A DNA stretch of 64,000 nt from Streptococcus salivarius (GCF_009738225.1 NZ_CP018187.1:1002501-1066500), one strand, 5' to 3'; shown: positions 25,186 through 34,765, counted from the first letter of the stretch. Notes: a model not told the origin generated them from the sequence alone. Program-made: numbers and translations.

Positions 25186-25895
25186 ATATTCATTTTATCT
25201 TACACGAAACGTTTGAAGTTCCAGGAGCCTATTTAAAATGGGCTCAAGACCGTGGGCATAATATCACATCAACCAAGGTATATGAGGAAGAGGTCCTTCC
25301 TGAAACCGTTGAAGGTATTGATTTTCTAATTGTGATGGGTGGTCCTCAGTCACCTGATGAGGATCGTCAGACCTTTCCTTATTATGACCCAAACGCTGAG
25401 ATTGCATTTATGCAAAAAGCAATTGCTGCTGATATCTATATTGTTGGTGTATGTTTGGGAGCTCAGCTTCTGTCTGTAGCCTATGGTGGTAAGTATGAGC
25501 ATAGTCCAGAACGCGAAATTGGTGTGTTTCCAATAACACTTACGGATGATGGATTAGCTGATGAGCATGTCAAAGGTTTTGGCACAACTCTCAATACTGG
25601 CCACTGGCATGGTGATATGCCTGGATTGACTGATAATGCAGTTGTTCTTGCTACTAGTCAAGGTTGTCCACGTCAAATTATTCGCTTTAGTCCTAAACAC
25701 TATGCCTTCCAAGCACACCTAGAGTTTGATTCCCAAGCCATTGATTTGCTCATAGCTGCGGATGGCGAAGAACACTTGCGTAAGCAAAATAAGGAGTTAC
25801 CTTTTGTTCAAACACCTGAACAATTGCGTACCAACGATTATTCAGAAATGAACAAGAAGTTATATGATTTTCTTGATTCATTGACTCAAGCTTAA
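25182..25895 (+). CDS. Class I glutamine amidotransferase-like protein
   Basis: GATase1 domain protein of 237 residues, similar to the stand-alone GMP-synthase-like amidotransferase group. The nucleophile elbow is VGVCLGAQLL with the Cys near residue 88. The glutaminase His is in a late region (KHYAFQAHLEF), followed by an acidic residue. There is no synthetase domain, so the acceptor is unknown. ATG 25182 overlaps the ClC stop by four bases, with GGAAG upstream; the upstream in-frame ATG at 25167 is less likely. Confidence 0.85.
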   Translation: MNIHFILHETFEVPGAYLKWAQDRGHNITSTKVYEEEVLPETVEGIDFLIVMGGPQSPDEDRQTFPYYDPNAEIAFMQKAIAADIYIVGVCLGAQLLSVAYGGKYEHSPEREIGVFPITLTDDGLADEHVKGFGTTLNTGHWHGDMPGLTDNAVVLATSQGCPRQIIRFSPKHYAFQAHLEFDSQAIDLLIAADGEEHLRKQNKELPFVQTPEQLRTNDYSEMNKKLYDFLDSLTQA

Positions 25896-26013
25896 TCCAC
25901 TTTAAAAAAAGTAATTATTTATCAACTATATAATAGTAGAAAAATTGTTTAAAAATAAAAATTAAGAATGGTAGATAGTGTGTTCAGGTTGCTCTTTTAC
26001 CATCAAAAAATAG

Positions 26014-26139
26014 AAAGGACGGGTTAACTGTATTCACTAAATTGAATACGGGCGGAGAACGAAGTAAAAAGATAAACTGTCTAGCATTTATAATGCGTCG
26101 TCAGTTTCCTATTATTACTTTGTTCTCTGTCGCCTGTCC
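26014..26139 (+). ncRNA. Structured RNA element, copy 1 (deoD leader)
   Basis: First of two 126-nt elements. Predicted fold: P1 GGACGGG (26017-26023) with CCTGTCC (26133-26139); hairpin P2 GTATTC (26030-26035) with GAATAC (26044-26049); long P3 (26054-26067 with 26115-26128, 14 bp); internal loop with AAAAGAT; P4 AAACTG (26074-26079) with CAGTTT (26102-26107); apical P5 GCATT/AATGC (26084-26096). AAAGG (26014-26018) starts the element, and an ATG follows 12 nt after P1 at 26152. Most loop bases are shared with copy 2, while stems differ with compensation. I cannot match it to a riboswitch class from memory. Confidence 0.7.
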
Positions 26140-26151
26140 TGTATATAAAAA

Positions 26152-26178
26152 ATGAAAGGAAGGGTAGTTCGGGTTTGA
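26152..26178 (+). CDS. Possible 8-codon leader peptide between the two RNA elements
   Basis: ATG 26152 opens the frame MKGRVVRV, ending at TGA 26176-26178. It stands at the same distance from copy 1 as the deoD ATG does from copy 2. Translating it would cover the 5' arm of P1 and part of P2 of copy 2, so it could control that fold. This is inference; no direct proof of translation is visible. Confidence 0.3.
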   Translation: MKGRVVRV

Positions 26179-26280
26179 AACTGAACCCGGGCTAGAGTCT
26201 GTGTAAAAAAGATAAATCCTCCTAGATGCGAAGCATCTTTGTCGGATTTCCTATTTTTACTTTGCCTCTTTAACGCCCTT
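26155..26280 (+). ncRNA. Structured RNA element, copy 2 (deoD leader)
   Basis: Second 126-nt element, in the same layout as copy 1. P1 AAGGG (26160-26164) with CCCTT (26276-26280); P2 CGGGTT (26170-26175) with AACCCG (26184-26189); P3 AGAG/CTCT plus GTAAAAA (26203-26209) with TTTTTAC (26254-26260); P4 AAATCC (26214-26219) with GGATTT (26244-26249); P5 AGATGC (26224-26229) with GCATCT (26233-26238). Shared with copy 1 in unpaired parts: AAAAGAT, TTTCCTATT and TTACTTTG. AAAGG (26155-26159) precedes P1, and the deoD ATG lies 13 nt after it. Confidence 0.7.
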
Positions 26281-26293
26281 GGTATCTTATATT

Positions 26294-27004
26294 ATGTCTA
26301 TCCATATTGCTGCTAAGCAAGGTGAAATTGCTGATAAAATTCTCCTACCTGGAGATCCTTTACGTGCGAAATTCATTGCCGAGAATTTCCTCGAAGACGC
26401 TGTATGTTTCAATGAAGTTCGTAATATGTTTGGTTACACAGGAACATACAAAGGTGAACGTGTCTCAGTAATGGGAACTGGAATGGGGATGCCATCTATC
26501 TCTATCTATGCTCGTGAGCTTATTGTTAACTACGGGGTAAAAAAATTGATCCGTGTGGGAACTGCTGGTTCATTGAATGAGGATGTTCACGTTCGTGAGT
26601 TAGTTCTAGCACAAGCGGCAGCGACAAACTCTAACATTATTCGTAATGATTGGCCACAATACGATTTCCCACAAATTGCAAGTTTCAATCTCTTAGATAA
26701 GGCTTACCACATTGCTAAAGAGCTTGGTATGACTACACATGTTGGTAATGTCTTGTCTTCTGACGTCTTCTATTCGAACTATGGTGAAAAGAACATCGAG
26801 CTTGGTAAATGGGGTGTGAAAGCTGTAGAAATGGAAGCAGCAGCACTTTACTACCTTGCAGCTCAACACCAAGTAGATGCTCTTGCCATCATGACTATTT
26901 CTGATAGTTTGGTTAATCCAGATGAGGACACAACAGCTGAGGAACGTCAAAATACTTTCACTGACATGATGAAAGTTGGTCTTGAAACACTAATTACAGA
27001 CTAG
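26294..27004 (+). CDS. deoD: Purine nucleoside phosphorylase DeoD type
   Basis: Hexameric PNP (236 residues) releasing purine bases and (deoxy)ribose-1-phosphate, which DeoB and RpiA then process. Motifs: [17 protein letters not shown] near 17-33 (phosphate site), MGTGMGMPS near 64-72, [10 protein letters not shown] near 85-94, [12 protein letters not shown] near 178-189 (ribose site) and TISDSLV with the catalytic Asp. No ribosome site lies next to ATG 26294; the closest Shine-Dalgarno-like bases are before the folded leader element. TATAAT at 25929-25934 is a candidate -10 without a clear -35. deoD flanks eps loci in S. thermophilus. Confidence 0.95.
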   Translation: MSIHIAAKQGEIADKILLPGDPLRAKFIAENFLEDAVCFNEVRNMFGYTGTYKGERVSVMGTGMGMPSISIYARELIVNYGVKKLIRVGTAGSLNEDVHVRELVLAQAAATNSNIIRNDWPQYDFPQIASFNLLDKAYHIAKELGMTTHVGNVLSSDVFYSNYGEKNIELGKWGVKAVEMEAAALYYLAAQHQVDALAIMTISDSLVNPDEDTTAEERQNTFTDMMKVGLETLITD

Positions 27005-27272
27005 TTTGTAAAAGGACGCCATTTGGTCGTCCTTTTGTGTTGTAGCTAATATTTGTTCGAAGTGACAATAGGTTAAAATTTTTCAAACTACTATAAAAAA
27101 ATAAAAATATTCGGAAGAAAGATGCTTTTAAGGAATAAGTAAATATCCGACAATTTAAAAAACAACCGCTAAAAATGTGAAAAACAACTTACAAAACAAT
27201 GAAAAATGATAGAAATTAAATGCTTGATATCATAATGAAAAACGGTTTCTTCTTTTTTAAAAAGAATGACAA
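27005..27272 (+). other. Intergenic region between deoD and the eps operon
   Basis: A weak terminator-like hairpin lies at 27010-27036 (AAAAGGACG with CGTCCTTTT). The rest is A-rich with no gene seen, up to the eps promoter at 27273. Confidence 0.6.
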
Positions 27273-27301
27273 TTGAAATGAAGTTATAGTAATGTTATAA
27301 T
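27273..27301 (+). promoter_or_regulatory. Promoter of the eps operon
   Basis: TTGAAA (27273-27278), 17-bp spacer, TATAAT (27296-27301). No terminator is visible before 44270, so this promoter may drive a transcript of about 17 kb. Confidence 0.8.
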
Positions 27302-27344
27302 GATAATGGGAAATGTCTAATTTTAATTTATAGGAGCAATTTAT

Positions 27345-28805
27345 ATGAGTTCGCGTACGAATCGTAAGCAAAAACGTACGAGTAATAGATCGTGGGGGAT
27401 GGTCAACGTTGGGTTGACCATTCTGTATGCTATTTTAGCATTGGTCTTATTATTCACCATGTTCAATTATAATTTCCTATCCTTTAGGTTTTTGAACATC
27501 ATTATCACCATTGGTTTGTTGGTAGTTCTTGCTATTAGCATCTTCCTTCAGAAGACTAAGAAATCACCACTAGTGACAACGGTTGTACTGGTTATCTTCT
27601 CGCTAGTTTCTCTGGTTGGTATTTTTGGTTTTAAACAAATGATTGACATCACTAACCGTATGAATCAGACGGCAGCATTTTCTGAAGTAGAAATGAGCAT
27701 CGTGGTTCCTAAGGAAAGTGACATCAAAGATGTGAGCCAGCTTACTAGCGTACAGGCACCTACTAAGGTTGATAAGAACAATATCGAGACCTTGATGTCA
27801 GCTCTCAAAAAAGATAAAAAAGTTGATGTTAAAGTTGATGATGTTGCCTCATATCAAGAAGCTTATGATAATCTTAAGTCTGGCAAATCTAAAGCTATGG
27901 TCTTGAGTGGCTCTTATGCTAGCCTATTAGAGTCTGTCGATAGTAATTATGCTTCAAATCTAAAAACAATTTATACTTATAAAATTAAAAAGAAGAATAG
28001 CAACTCTGCAAAACAAGTAGATTCAAAAGTCTTCAATATTTATATTAGTGGTATTGATACCTACGGTTCGATTTCAACAGTGTCACGTTCAGATGTCAAT
28101 ATCATTATGACAGTAAACATGAATACACATAAGATTCTCTTGACGACTACTCCACGTGATGCATACGTTAAGATTCCTGGTGGTGGGGCAGACCAGTATG
28201 ATAAATTAACCCACGCAGGTATTTATGGCGTTGAAACATCTGAACAAACTCTGGAAAATCTTTATGGTATTAAGATTGATTACTATGCACGAATTAACTT
28301 CACATCTTTTCTTAAGTTGATTGACCAACTTGGTGGTGTGACAGTCCATAATGATCAAGCTTTCACAAGTCTTCATGGGAAGTTTGATTTCCCAGTTGGT
28401 GATATCCAAATGAATTCAGAGCAAGCACTTGGATTTGTTCGTGAACGCTATAGTTTAGATGGCGGAGATAATGACCGTGGTAAAAACCAGGAGAAAGTTA
28501 TTTCTGCGATTGTAAACAAGTTGGCTTCACTAAATTCAGTATCAAACTTTACTTCAATTGTTAACAATCTTCAAGACTCTGTTCAAACGAATATGTCTCT
28601 AGATACCATTAATGCTTTGGCCAATACACAACTTGATTCTGGTTCTAAATTTACGGTGACTTCTCAAGCAGTAACTGGTACTGGTTCTACTGGTCAATTG
28701 ACCTCTTATGCTATGCCAAATTCTAGTCTTTATATGATGAAACTAGATGATTCGAGTGTGGCAAGTGCCTCTCAAGCTATCAAAAATCTGATGGAGGAAA
28801 AATAA
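27345..28805 (+). CDS. epsA: LytR-CpsA-Psr family protein EpsA
   Basis: First gene of the exopolysaccharide operon, 486 residues. Three N-terminal membrane segments (about 20-105), then an accessory DNA-PPF-like extracellular domain, then the LCP domain (from about 225) with DVNIIMTVNMNTHKILLTTTPRD and the FVRERYSLDGGDNDRGKNQ arginine motif. LCP proteins attach polyisoprenoid-linked glycans to the cell wall; CpsA homologues also affect capsule level. GGAGC lies before ATG 27345. The stop codon touches the GTG start of epsB. Confidence 0.93.
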   Translation: MSSRTNRKQKRTSNRSWGMVNVGLTILYAILALVLLFTMFNYNFLSFRFLNIIITIGLLVVLAISIFLQKTKKSPLVTTVVLVIFSLVSLVGIFGFKQMIDITNRMNQTAAFSEVEMSIVVPKESDIKDVSQLTSVQAPTKVDKNNIETLMSALKKDKKVDVKVDDVASYQEAYDNLKSGKSKAMVLSGSYASLLESVDSNYASNLKTIYTYKIKKKNSNSAKQVDSKVFNIYISGIDTYGSISTVSRSDVNIIMTVNMNTHKILLTTTPRDAYVKIPGGGADQYDKLTHAGIYGVETSEQTLENLYGIKIDYYARINFTSFLKLIDQLGGVTVHNDQAFTSLHGKFDFPVGDIQMNSEQALGFVRERYSLDGGDNDRGKNQEKVISAIVNKLASLNSVSNFTSIVNNLQDSVQTNMSLDTINALANTQLDSGSKFTVTSQAVTGTGSTGQLTSYAMPNSSLYMMKLDDSSVASASQAIKNLMEEK

Positions 28806-29537
28806 GTGATTGACGTTCACTCACATATTGTTTTTGATGTTGATGATGGTCCTAAAACTTTAGAAGAAAGTTTAGACCTCATTGGTGAAAGCTATGCCCA
28901 AGGGGTACGTAAGATTGTTTCAACATCTCACCGTCGTAAGGGGATGTTTGAGACTCCAGAGGATAAAATTTTTGCCAACTTTTCTAAGGTAAAAGCAGAA
29001 GCAGAAGCACTTTATCCAGACTTAACTATTTATTATGGTGGTGAACTTTATTACACCTCAGACATTGTGGAGAAACTTGAACAGAATCTTATTCCGCGTA
29101 TGCATAACACTCAATTTGCTTTGATTGAGTTTAGTGCTCGCACATCTTGGAAAGAAATTCATAGTGGGCTTAGTAATGTTTTGCGAGCGGGGGTAACGCC
29201 TATTGTTGCTCATATTGAGCGCTATGATGCCCTCGAAGAAAATGCTGACCGTGTTCGAGAAATCATCAACATGGGGTGCTATACACAAGTTAATAGCTCT
29301 CATGTTCTAAAACCAAAGCTCTTTGGAGATAAAGATAAAGTAAGAAAAAAACGTGTTCGTTATTTCTTGGAGAAAAATTTGGTTCATATGGTTGCTAGTG
29401 ACATGCATAATCTTGGTCCAAGACCACCATTTATGAAAGATGCTTACGCTATTATCGAAAAGACTTACGGAACGAGACGTGCTCGTAACCTTTTTATCGA
29501 AAATCCACAAACACTACTTGAAAATCAATATATATAG
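28806..29537 (+). CDS. epsB: PHP-type protein tyrosine phosphatase EpsB (CpsB-like)
   Basis: Manganese-dependent phosphatase (243 residues) that dephosphorylates the tyrosine kinase EpsD. PHP metal motifs: DVHSHIVFDVDDGP at 3-16, STSHRR near 39-44, AHIERYDAL near 137-145 and ASDMHNLGPR near 198-207. The start is GTG 28806, with GGAGG eight bases upstream inside epsA. It directly abuts epsA and is followed by epsC after 8 nt. Confidence 0.93.
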   Translation: MIDVHSHIVFDVDDGPKTLEESLDLIGESYAQGVRKIVSTSHRRKGMFETPEDKIFANFSKVKAEAEALYPDLTIYYGGELYYTSDIVEKLEQNLIPRMHNTQFALIEFSARTSWKEIHSGLSNVLRAGVTPIVAHIERYDALEENADRVREIINMGCYTQVNSSHVLKPKLFGDKDKVRKKRVRYFLEKNLVHMVASDMHNLGPRPPFMKDAYAIIEKTYGTRRARNLFIENPQTLLENQYI

Positions 29538-29545
29538 GAGAAACT

Positions 29546-30238
29546 ATGACTCAGGAAAACACGAAGCGTGTTGAAATCGATGTACTTGCACTATTGCAAA
29601 AACTTTGGACTAAAAAAGTATTTATTTTATTTACAGCCTTTTATGTCGCTGTCTTTGCCTTCTTAGGAACATACTTCCTCATTCAGCCAACATATACATC
29701 GTCTACACGTATTTATGTGGTTAATCAAGCTAATGATGGCAAAAACCTTTCTGCTCAAGACTTGCAGGCCGGTACATTTTTGACAAAAGACTACAAAGAA
29801 ATTATTACATCAAACGATGTCTTGTCAGAAGTTATCAAAGATGAAAAATTGAATATGACAGAAGCAGAACTTGCTAAAATGATTTCAGTTAATATTCCTA
29901 CTGATACTCGTCTTATTTCAATTTCTGTTAATGCTAAAACTGGTCAAGATGCGCAAACACTTGCCAATAAGGTTCGTGAAGTTGCTTCAGAAAAAATCAA
30001 GAACGTGACAAAAGTTGAAGATGTCACAACGCTTGAAGAAGCTAAATTGCCAGAGTCACCATCTTCACCAAATATCAAACGTAATGTGCTTCTTGGAGCA
30101 GTGCTTGGAGGATTCCTTGCAGTGGTTGGTGTGTTGGTACGTGAAATCCTAGATGATCGTATTCGCCGTCCAGAAGATGTGGAAGATGCCCTTGGAATGA
30201 CACTTCTTGGAATTGTCCCTGATACAGATAAAATTTAA
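29546..30238 (+). CDS. epsC: Polysaccharide co-polymerase EpsC (Wzz/CpsC-like)
   Basis: Membrane activator of the BY-kinase EpsD that sets chain length (230 residues). Two membrane segments flank an outer domain: TM1 about 25-47, TM2 about 178-200, the latter preceded by a Pro-rich SPSSPNIKR motif typical of Wzz proteins. The cytoplasmic tail RRPEDVEDALGMTLLG would contact the kinase. AGGAGA lies before ATG 29546. Confidence 0.93.
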   Translation: MTQENTKRVEIDVLALLQKLWTKKVFILFTAFYVAVFAFLGTYFLIQPTYTSSTRIYVVNQANDGKNLSAQDLQAGTFLTKDYKEIITSNDVLSEVIKDEKLNMTEAELAKMISVNIPTDTRLISISVNAKTGQDAQTLANKVREVASEKIKNVTKVEDVTTLEEAKLPESPSSPNIKRNVLLGAVLGGFLAVVGVLVREILDDRIRRPEDVEDALGMTLLGIVPDTDKI

Positions 30239-30247
30239 GGAGAAGAA

Positions 30248-30988
30248 ATGCCTCTATTAAAGTTAGTAAAATCTAAAGAAAACTTTGCCAAACAAACAGA
30301 AGAGTATTACAATGCCATTCGCACAAATATTCAATTTTCTGGTGCTCAGATGAAAGTGATTGCGGTTAGCTCTGTTGAAGCTGGTGAAGGAAAATCAACG
30401 ACATCTGTTAACTTGGCGATTTCATTTGCTAGTGTTGGGCTCCGAACACTTCTCATTGATGCGGATACCCGTAACTCTGTTTTGTCAGGTACATTTAAAT
30501 CAAATGAGCCTTATAAAGGCCTTTCAAATTTCCTTTCTGGAAATGCTGATTTAAATGAAACGATTTGTCAAACTGATATTTCTGGTTTGGATGTCATTGC
30601 ATCTGGTCCTGTACCACCTAATCCAACAAGTCTTTTGCAAAATGACAATTTTAGACATTTGATGGAAGTTGCTCGTAGTCGTTATGATTATGTCATCATT
30701 GATACGCCACCAATTGGTTTGGTCATTGATGCTGTTATTATTGCCCATCAGGCTGATGCCAGTCTTTTGGTTACAGCAGCTGGAAAAATTAAACGTCGTT
30801 TCGTAACTAAGGCGGTCGAACAATTGGAACAAAGTGGTTCTCAGTTCTTAGGTGTCGTCCTTAATAAAGTTGACATGACAGTTGATAAATATGGATCATA
30901 TGGTTCTTACGGATCATATGGTGAGTACGGGAAAAAATCAGACCAAAAAGAAGGTCATTCAAGAGCACATCGTCGTAGAAAAGGATAG
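30248..30988 (+). CDS. epsD: Bacterial tyrosine kinase EpsD (CpsD-like)
   Basis: Cytoplasmic BY-kinase (246 residues). Walker A is EAGEGKST (44-51), Walker A' is LLIDADTR near 78-85 and Walker B is YVIIDTPP near 147-154. The C-terminal autophosphorylation cluster is Tyr-rich ([14 protein letters not shown], about 217-230). With EpsC it drives polymer export in a phosphorylation cycle reversed by EpsB. AAGGAGAAGAA precedes ATG 30248. Confidence 0.95.
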   Translation: MPLLKLVKSKENFAKQTEEYYNAIRTNIQFSGAQMKVIAVSSVEAGEGKSTTSVNLAISFASVGLRTLLIDADTRNSVLSGTFKSNEPYKGLSNFLSGNADLNETICQTDISGLDVIASGPVPPNPTSLLQNDNFRHLMEVARSRYDYVIIDTPPIGLVIDAVIIAHQADASLLVTAAGKIKRRFVTKAVEQLEQSGSQFLGVVLNKVDMTVDKYGSYGSYGSYGEYGKKSDQKEGHSRAHRRRKG

Positions 30989-31044
30989 CATTAATGGGGA
31001 TGATGCGGCTCCTTATACCTTAACAGATTAAAAAGGGGTTTAGA

Positions 31045-32412
31045 GTGAAAGAAAAACAAGAAATTCGTCGCATTGAAATTGGTATTATACAGTTGGTTGT
31101 GGTTGTTTTCGCAGCCATGGTAGCTAGTAAAATACCATATACAGAGATTACCCAAGGAAGCATTGTCCTTTTAGGTGTCGTACATGTAGTGTCTTACTAT
31201 ATTAGTAGTTATTATGAAAATCTTAAGTATAGAGGCTACTTGGATGAACTCATTGCAACTGTCAAATATTGTTTCATATTTGCTCTAATTGCAACTTTTC
31301 TCTCGTTTTTTGCAGATGGAAGTTTTTCTATCTCACGTCGCGGACTTCTTTATGTTACTCTGATTTCAGGTGTTCTCTTATACGTTACAAATACTGTTCT
31401 TAAGTATTTCCGCTCTTCTATCTATACACGTCGTAAAAGTAACAAGAATATTCTCTTGATTTCTGATCAGGCACGTCTTGATAATGTTTTATCTCGTATG
31501 AAGGACAATATGGATGGTAGGATTACAGCAGTTTGTGTCTTGGATAATCCTTATTTTACTGATCCATTTATCAAGAGTGTTAAACCTGAAAATTTGATTG
31601 AATATGCGACACACTCAGTAGTAGACCAAGTTTTGATTAATCTGCCAAGTGAGCAGTACAAGATTTGGGATTATGCGTCACCATTTGAACTTATGGGAAT
31701 CCCAGTATCCATTAATTTGAATGCCCTTGAATTTATGAGTCAGGGAGAAAAACGTATCCAACAATTGGGTCCTTTCAAAGTTGTTACGTTTTCTACGCAT
31801 TTTTATAGCTATGGAGATATCTTGGCGAAACGCTTCCTCGATATCTGTGGAGCTCTAGTTGGTTTGGTGCTCTGTGGTATTGTTGGAATCTTCCTTTATC
31901 CTCTTATTCGTAAAGATGGAGGGCCAGCTATTTTTGCTCAAGATCGTGTGGGAGAAAATGGACGTATCTTCAAGTTTTATAAATTCCGTTCTATGCGTGT
32001 TGATGCGGAAGAAATCAAGAAGAATTTGATGGCACAGAATCAAATGTCTGGTGGTATGTTTAAGATGGACAATGATCCACGTATTACCAAAATTGGACAT
32101 TTCATTCGTAAAACGAGTCTTGATGAACTTCCACAATTTTGGAATGTTCTAAAAGGTGATATGAGCTTGGTAGGAACACGTCCACCAACATTGGATGAGT
32201 ACGAATCTTATACACCGGAACAAAAACGTCGCCTCAGCTTTAAACCAGGTATTACTGGTCTTTGGCAAGTAAGTGGTCGAAGTGAAATTACTGATTTTGA
32301 TGAAGTTGTAAAACTAGACGTTGCTTATATGGACGGATGGACAATCTGGCGCGATATCAAAATATTATTGAAAACAATTAAAGTAGTAGTAATGAAGGAT
32401 GGAGCAAAGTGA
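31045..32412 (+). CDS. epsE: Undecaprenyl-phosphate sugar-1-phosphate transferase EpsE
   Basis: Polyisoprenyl-phosphate hexose-1-phosphate transferase that starts the repeat unit on undecaprenyl phosphate (455 residues). Four N-terminal membrane helices, a CoA-binding-like middle, a further hydrophobic segment near 270-290, and the catalytic C-terminal domain with [25 protein letters not shown] and [12 protein letters not shown]. The sugar is glucose or galactose in relatives; it cannot be told here. The start is GTG 31045 after AAAGGGG. The 56-nt gap after epsD holds no gene. Confidence 0.92.
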   Translation: MKEKQEIRRIEIGIIQLVVVVFAAMVASKIPYTEITQGSIVLLGVVHVVSYYISSYYENLKYRGYLDELIATVKYCFIFALIATFLSFFADGSFSISRRGLLYVTLISGVLLYVTNTVLKYFRSSIYTRRKSNKNILLISDQARLDNVLSRMKDNMDGRITAVCVLDNPYFTDPFIKSVKPENLIEYATHSVVDQVLINLPSEQYKIWDYASPFELMGIPVSINLNALEFMSQGEKRIQQLGPFKVVTFSTHFYSYGDILAKRFLDICGALVGLVLCGIVGIFLYPLIRKDGGPAIFAQDRVGENGRIFKFYKFRSMRVDAEEIKKNLMAQNQMSGGMFKMDNDPRITKIGHFIRKTSLDELPQFWNVLKGDMSLVGTRPPTLDEYESYTPEQKRRLSFKPGITGLWQVSGRSEITDFDEVVKLDVAYMDGWTIWRDIKILLKTIKVVVMKDGAK

Positions 32413-32444
32413 TGGCTTTCTCCATTTCTTTTAATGGTGATTAA

Positions 32445-33617
32445 ATGACAAAAACAGTTTATATCGTTGGTTCTAAGGGAATTCCAGCAAAATATGGTGG
32501 ATTTGAGACCTTTGTTGAGAAGTTGACAGAGTTCCAACAAGACAAAGATATCCAATATTATGTAGCTTGTATGCGTGAAAATTCTGCTAAATCAGGAATT
32601 ACAGCAGATACTTTCGAACATAACGGTGCTAAATGCTACAATATTGACGTCCCAAATATCGGGCCCGTACGTGCCATCGCTTATGACATCGCAGCTCTTA
32701 ATAAGGCCATTGAGATTGCTAAGGAAAATAATGATCAAGCACCAATCTTCTATGTTTTGGCCTGCCGAATTGGTCCATTTATCTCAGGTATTAAAAAGAA
32801 AATCAAGGCTATCGGTGGTACCCTTATGGTTAACCCGGATGGTCATGAATGGCTTCGTGCAAAGTGGAGTCTTCCGGTTCGTAAGTATTGGAAAATTTCA
32901 GAGCAACTCATGGTTAAACATGCAGATCTCTTGATTTGTGATAGTAAAAACATTGAATCTTATATTCAAAATGATTATGCGAAGTATCGTCCTCAGACAA
33001 CCTATATTGCCTATGGAACTGATACAACTAAATCTCGATTGACTAAGGTTGATGATAAGGTACGCACATGGTACTTCGAAAAGGGTGTTATTGAAAACAA
33101 TTATTATCTTGTTGTAGGACGTTTTGTGCCTGAAAATAACTATGAGGCTATGATTCGTGGTTTTATGGCGTCTAGCTCCGATAAGGATTTTGTTCTCATT
33201 ACCAATGTTGAAGAAAACAAATTTTACGACAAGTTGCGCCAGGAAACTGGTTTTGACAAGGATTCTCGTGTGAAGTTTGTCGGAACTGTTTATGACCAAG
33301 AATTGCTCAAGTACATTCGTGAGAATGCCTTTGCTTATTTCCATGGTCATGAGGTAGGTGGAACCAATCCATCACTTCTTGAGGCACTTGAGTCAACTAA
33401 GCTCAATCTCTTGTTGGATGTTGGCTTTAACCGTGAAGTCGGTGAAGATGGTGCTCTCTATTGGAAAAAAGACCAATTGGCAAGTGTCATTAATCAAGCT
33501 GAACAATTGGATGCACAAGCTATCGCAGACCTCAATCAAAAATCAAGTAAACGTATCGAAGAAGCCTTTACTTGGGAAAAAATTGTTACAGACTACGAGA
33601 AAGTATTTAAAGGATAG
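32445..33617 (+). CDS. Rhamnosyltransferase-like GT (DUF1972, WchF/Cps2T type)
   Basis: Glycosyltransferase of 390 residues: N-terminal DUF1972 domain with VYIVGSKGIPAKYGGFETF, and a GT-B C-terminal domain with VVGRFVPENN and HGHEVGGTNPSLLEAL. Relatives in capsule and receptor-polysaccharide loci are beta-1,4-rhamnosyltransferases adding the second sugar; that role is inferred here. It follows epsE by 32 nt and ends 2 nt before the next gene. Confidence 0.85.
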   Translation: MTKTVYIVGSKGIPAKYGGFETFVEKLTEFQQDKDIQYYVACMRENSAKSGITADTFEHNGAKCYNIDVPNIGPVRAIAYDIAALNKAIEIAKENNDQAPIFYVLACRIGPFISGIKKKIKAIGGTLMVNPDGHEWLRAKWSLPVRKYWKISEQLMVKHADLLICDSKNIESYIQNDYAKYRPQTTYIAYGTDTTKSRLTKVDDKVRTWYFEKGVIENNYYLVVGRFVPENNYEAMIRGFMASSSDKDFVLITNVEENKFYDKLRQETGFDKDSRVKFVGTVYDQELLKYIRENAFAYFHGHEVGGTNPSLLEALESTKLNLLLDVGFNREVGEDGALYWKKDQLASVINQAEQLDAQAIADLNQKSSKRIEEAFTWEKIVTDYEKVFKG

Positions 33618-33619
33618 AA

Positions 33620-34765
33620 ATGCAGAAAATTTTATATCTTCACGCTGGTGCCGAAATGTATGGTGCTGATAAGGTTTTGTTGGAGCTTATTAAAGGATTG
33701 GATAAAGAAGCCTTTGAGGCTCATGTCATCTTGCCCAACGATGGCGTCTTAGTGGGTGCATTGGAAAAGGTTGGTGCTAAGGTAAAAGTTATCGATTATC
33801 CAATCTTGCGCCGGAAGTATTTTAATCCTAAGGGAATTCTTGAGTATTTTGGCTCTTATAATCGTTATTCAAAGCAAATTACTAAATATGCTAAGGAAAA
33901 TGGCATTACTCTTATTCACAATAATACGACTGCGGTACTTGAGGGAATTTATCTCAAACGTAAGTTGAAACTTCCTTTGATTTGGCATGTTCACGAGATT
34001 ATCGTCAAACCAAAAGCAATCTCTGATTTCATCAACTTTTTGATGGGGCATTATGCTGATACGATTGTGACAGTTTCAAATGCTGTGGCCAACCACGTGA
34101 AGCAGTCTCGCTTTGTAAAAAATGACCAAGTTCAGGTCATCTATAATGGTGTTGACAATGCCGTCTATCATGAAATGGATGCCAGCGCAGTTCGTGACCT
34201 GTTTGGTATTGCACAGGATGCCTTTGTTATCGGAATGGTTGGTCGAGTGAATGCTTGGAAAGGTCAAGGCGATTTCTTGGAAGCAGTGACTCCAATCTTA
34301 AAGGCTAATCCAAAAGCAATAGCCTTTCTGGCAGGGAGTGCTTTTGAAGGTGAAGAGTGGCGTGTTGATGAGTTGGAAAAGGCAATATCAGACTCACCAG
34401 TAGCTGGACAAATTAAGCGCATCGATTATTATAGCAAGACGACAGAGCTCTATAATATGTTTGATATCTTTGTCTTGCCAAGTACCAATCCAGATCCTCT
34501 ACCAACTGTAGTTCTCGAATCAATGGCTTGTGGCAAACCTGTAGTCGGCTACCGTCATGGTGGTGTCTGTGAAATGGTTAAAGAAGGCGAAAACGGCCTT
34601 CTTGCCACACCAAATCAGCATGCAGAATTGTCTAAGACCATCCAAGAATTGGCTGATAACACTGAGAAGAGAGAGCAATTTGGCAAGGCCTCTGTTAAAC
34701 GCCAAAAAGAACTCTTCTCATTACAAAGTTATATTCGTAATTTCTCAGAGCTATATAAGAAATAA
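33620..34765 (+). CDS. GT4-family glycosyltransferase
   Basis: GT-B glycosyltransferase of 381 residues. The N-terminal acceptor domain begins ILYLHAGAEMYGADKVL; the GT4 signature is in the C-terminal half (GMVGRVNAWKGQG near 210 and PDPLPTVVLESMACGKPVVG near 292-311). It extends the lipid-linked repeat unit at the inner membrane face; donor and linkage are unknown. The ATG lies 2 nt after the upstream stop, with AAGGAT before it. Confidence 0.88.
   Translation: MQKILYLHAGAEMYGADKVLLELIKGLDKEAFEAHVILPNDGVLVGALEKVGAKVKVIDYPILRRKYFNPKGILEYFGSYNRYSKQITKYAKENGITLIHNNTTAVLEGIYLKRKLKLPLIWHVHEIIVKPKAISDFINFLMGHYADTIVTVSNAVANHVKQSRFVKNDQVQVIYNGVDNAVYHEMDASAVRDLFGIAQDAFVIGMVGRVNAWKGQGDFLEAVTPILKANPKAIAFLAGSAFEGEEWRVDELEKAISDSPVAGQIKRIDYYSKTTELYNMFDIFVLPSTNPDPLPTVVLESMACGKPVVGYRHGGVCEMVKEGENGLLATPNQHAELSKTIQELADNTEKREQFGKASVKRQKELFSLQSYIRNFSELYKK

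Noticed and set aside
26014-26280. The deoD leader pair considered as transposon-derived repeats (BOX/RUP type) or as a purine riboswitch
   Set aside because: No target duplications, and the divergence is compensatory within stems rather than random. The conserved core bases of the purine aptamer are not present.
31000-31032. Short ATG frame between epsD and epsE
   Set aside because: Only about ten codons, with no ribosome site and no recognisable homology.
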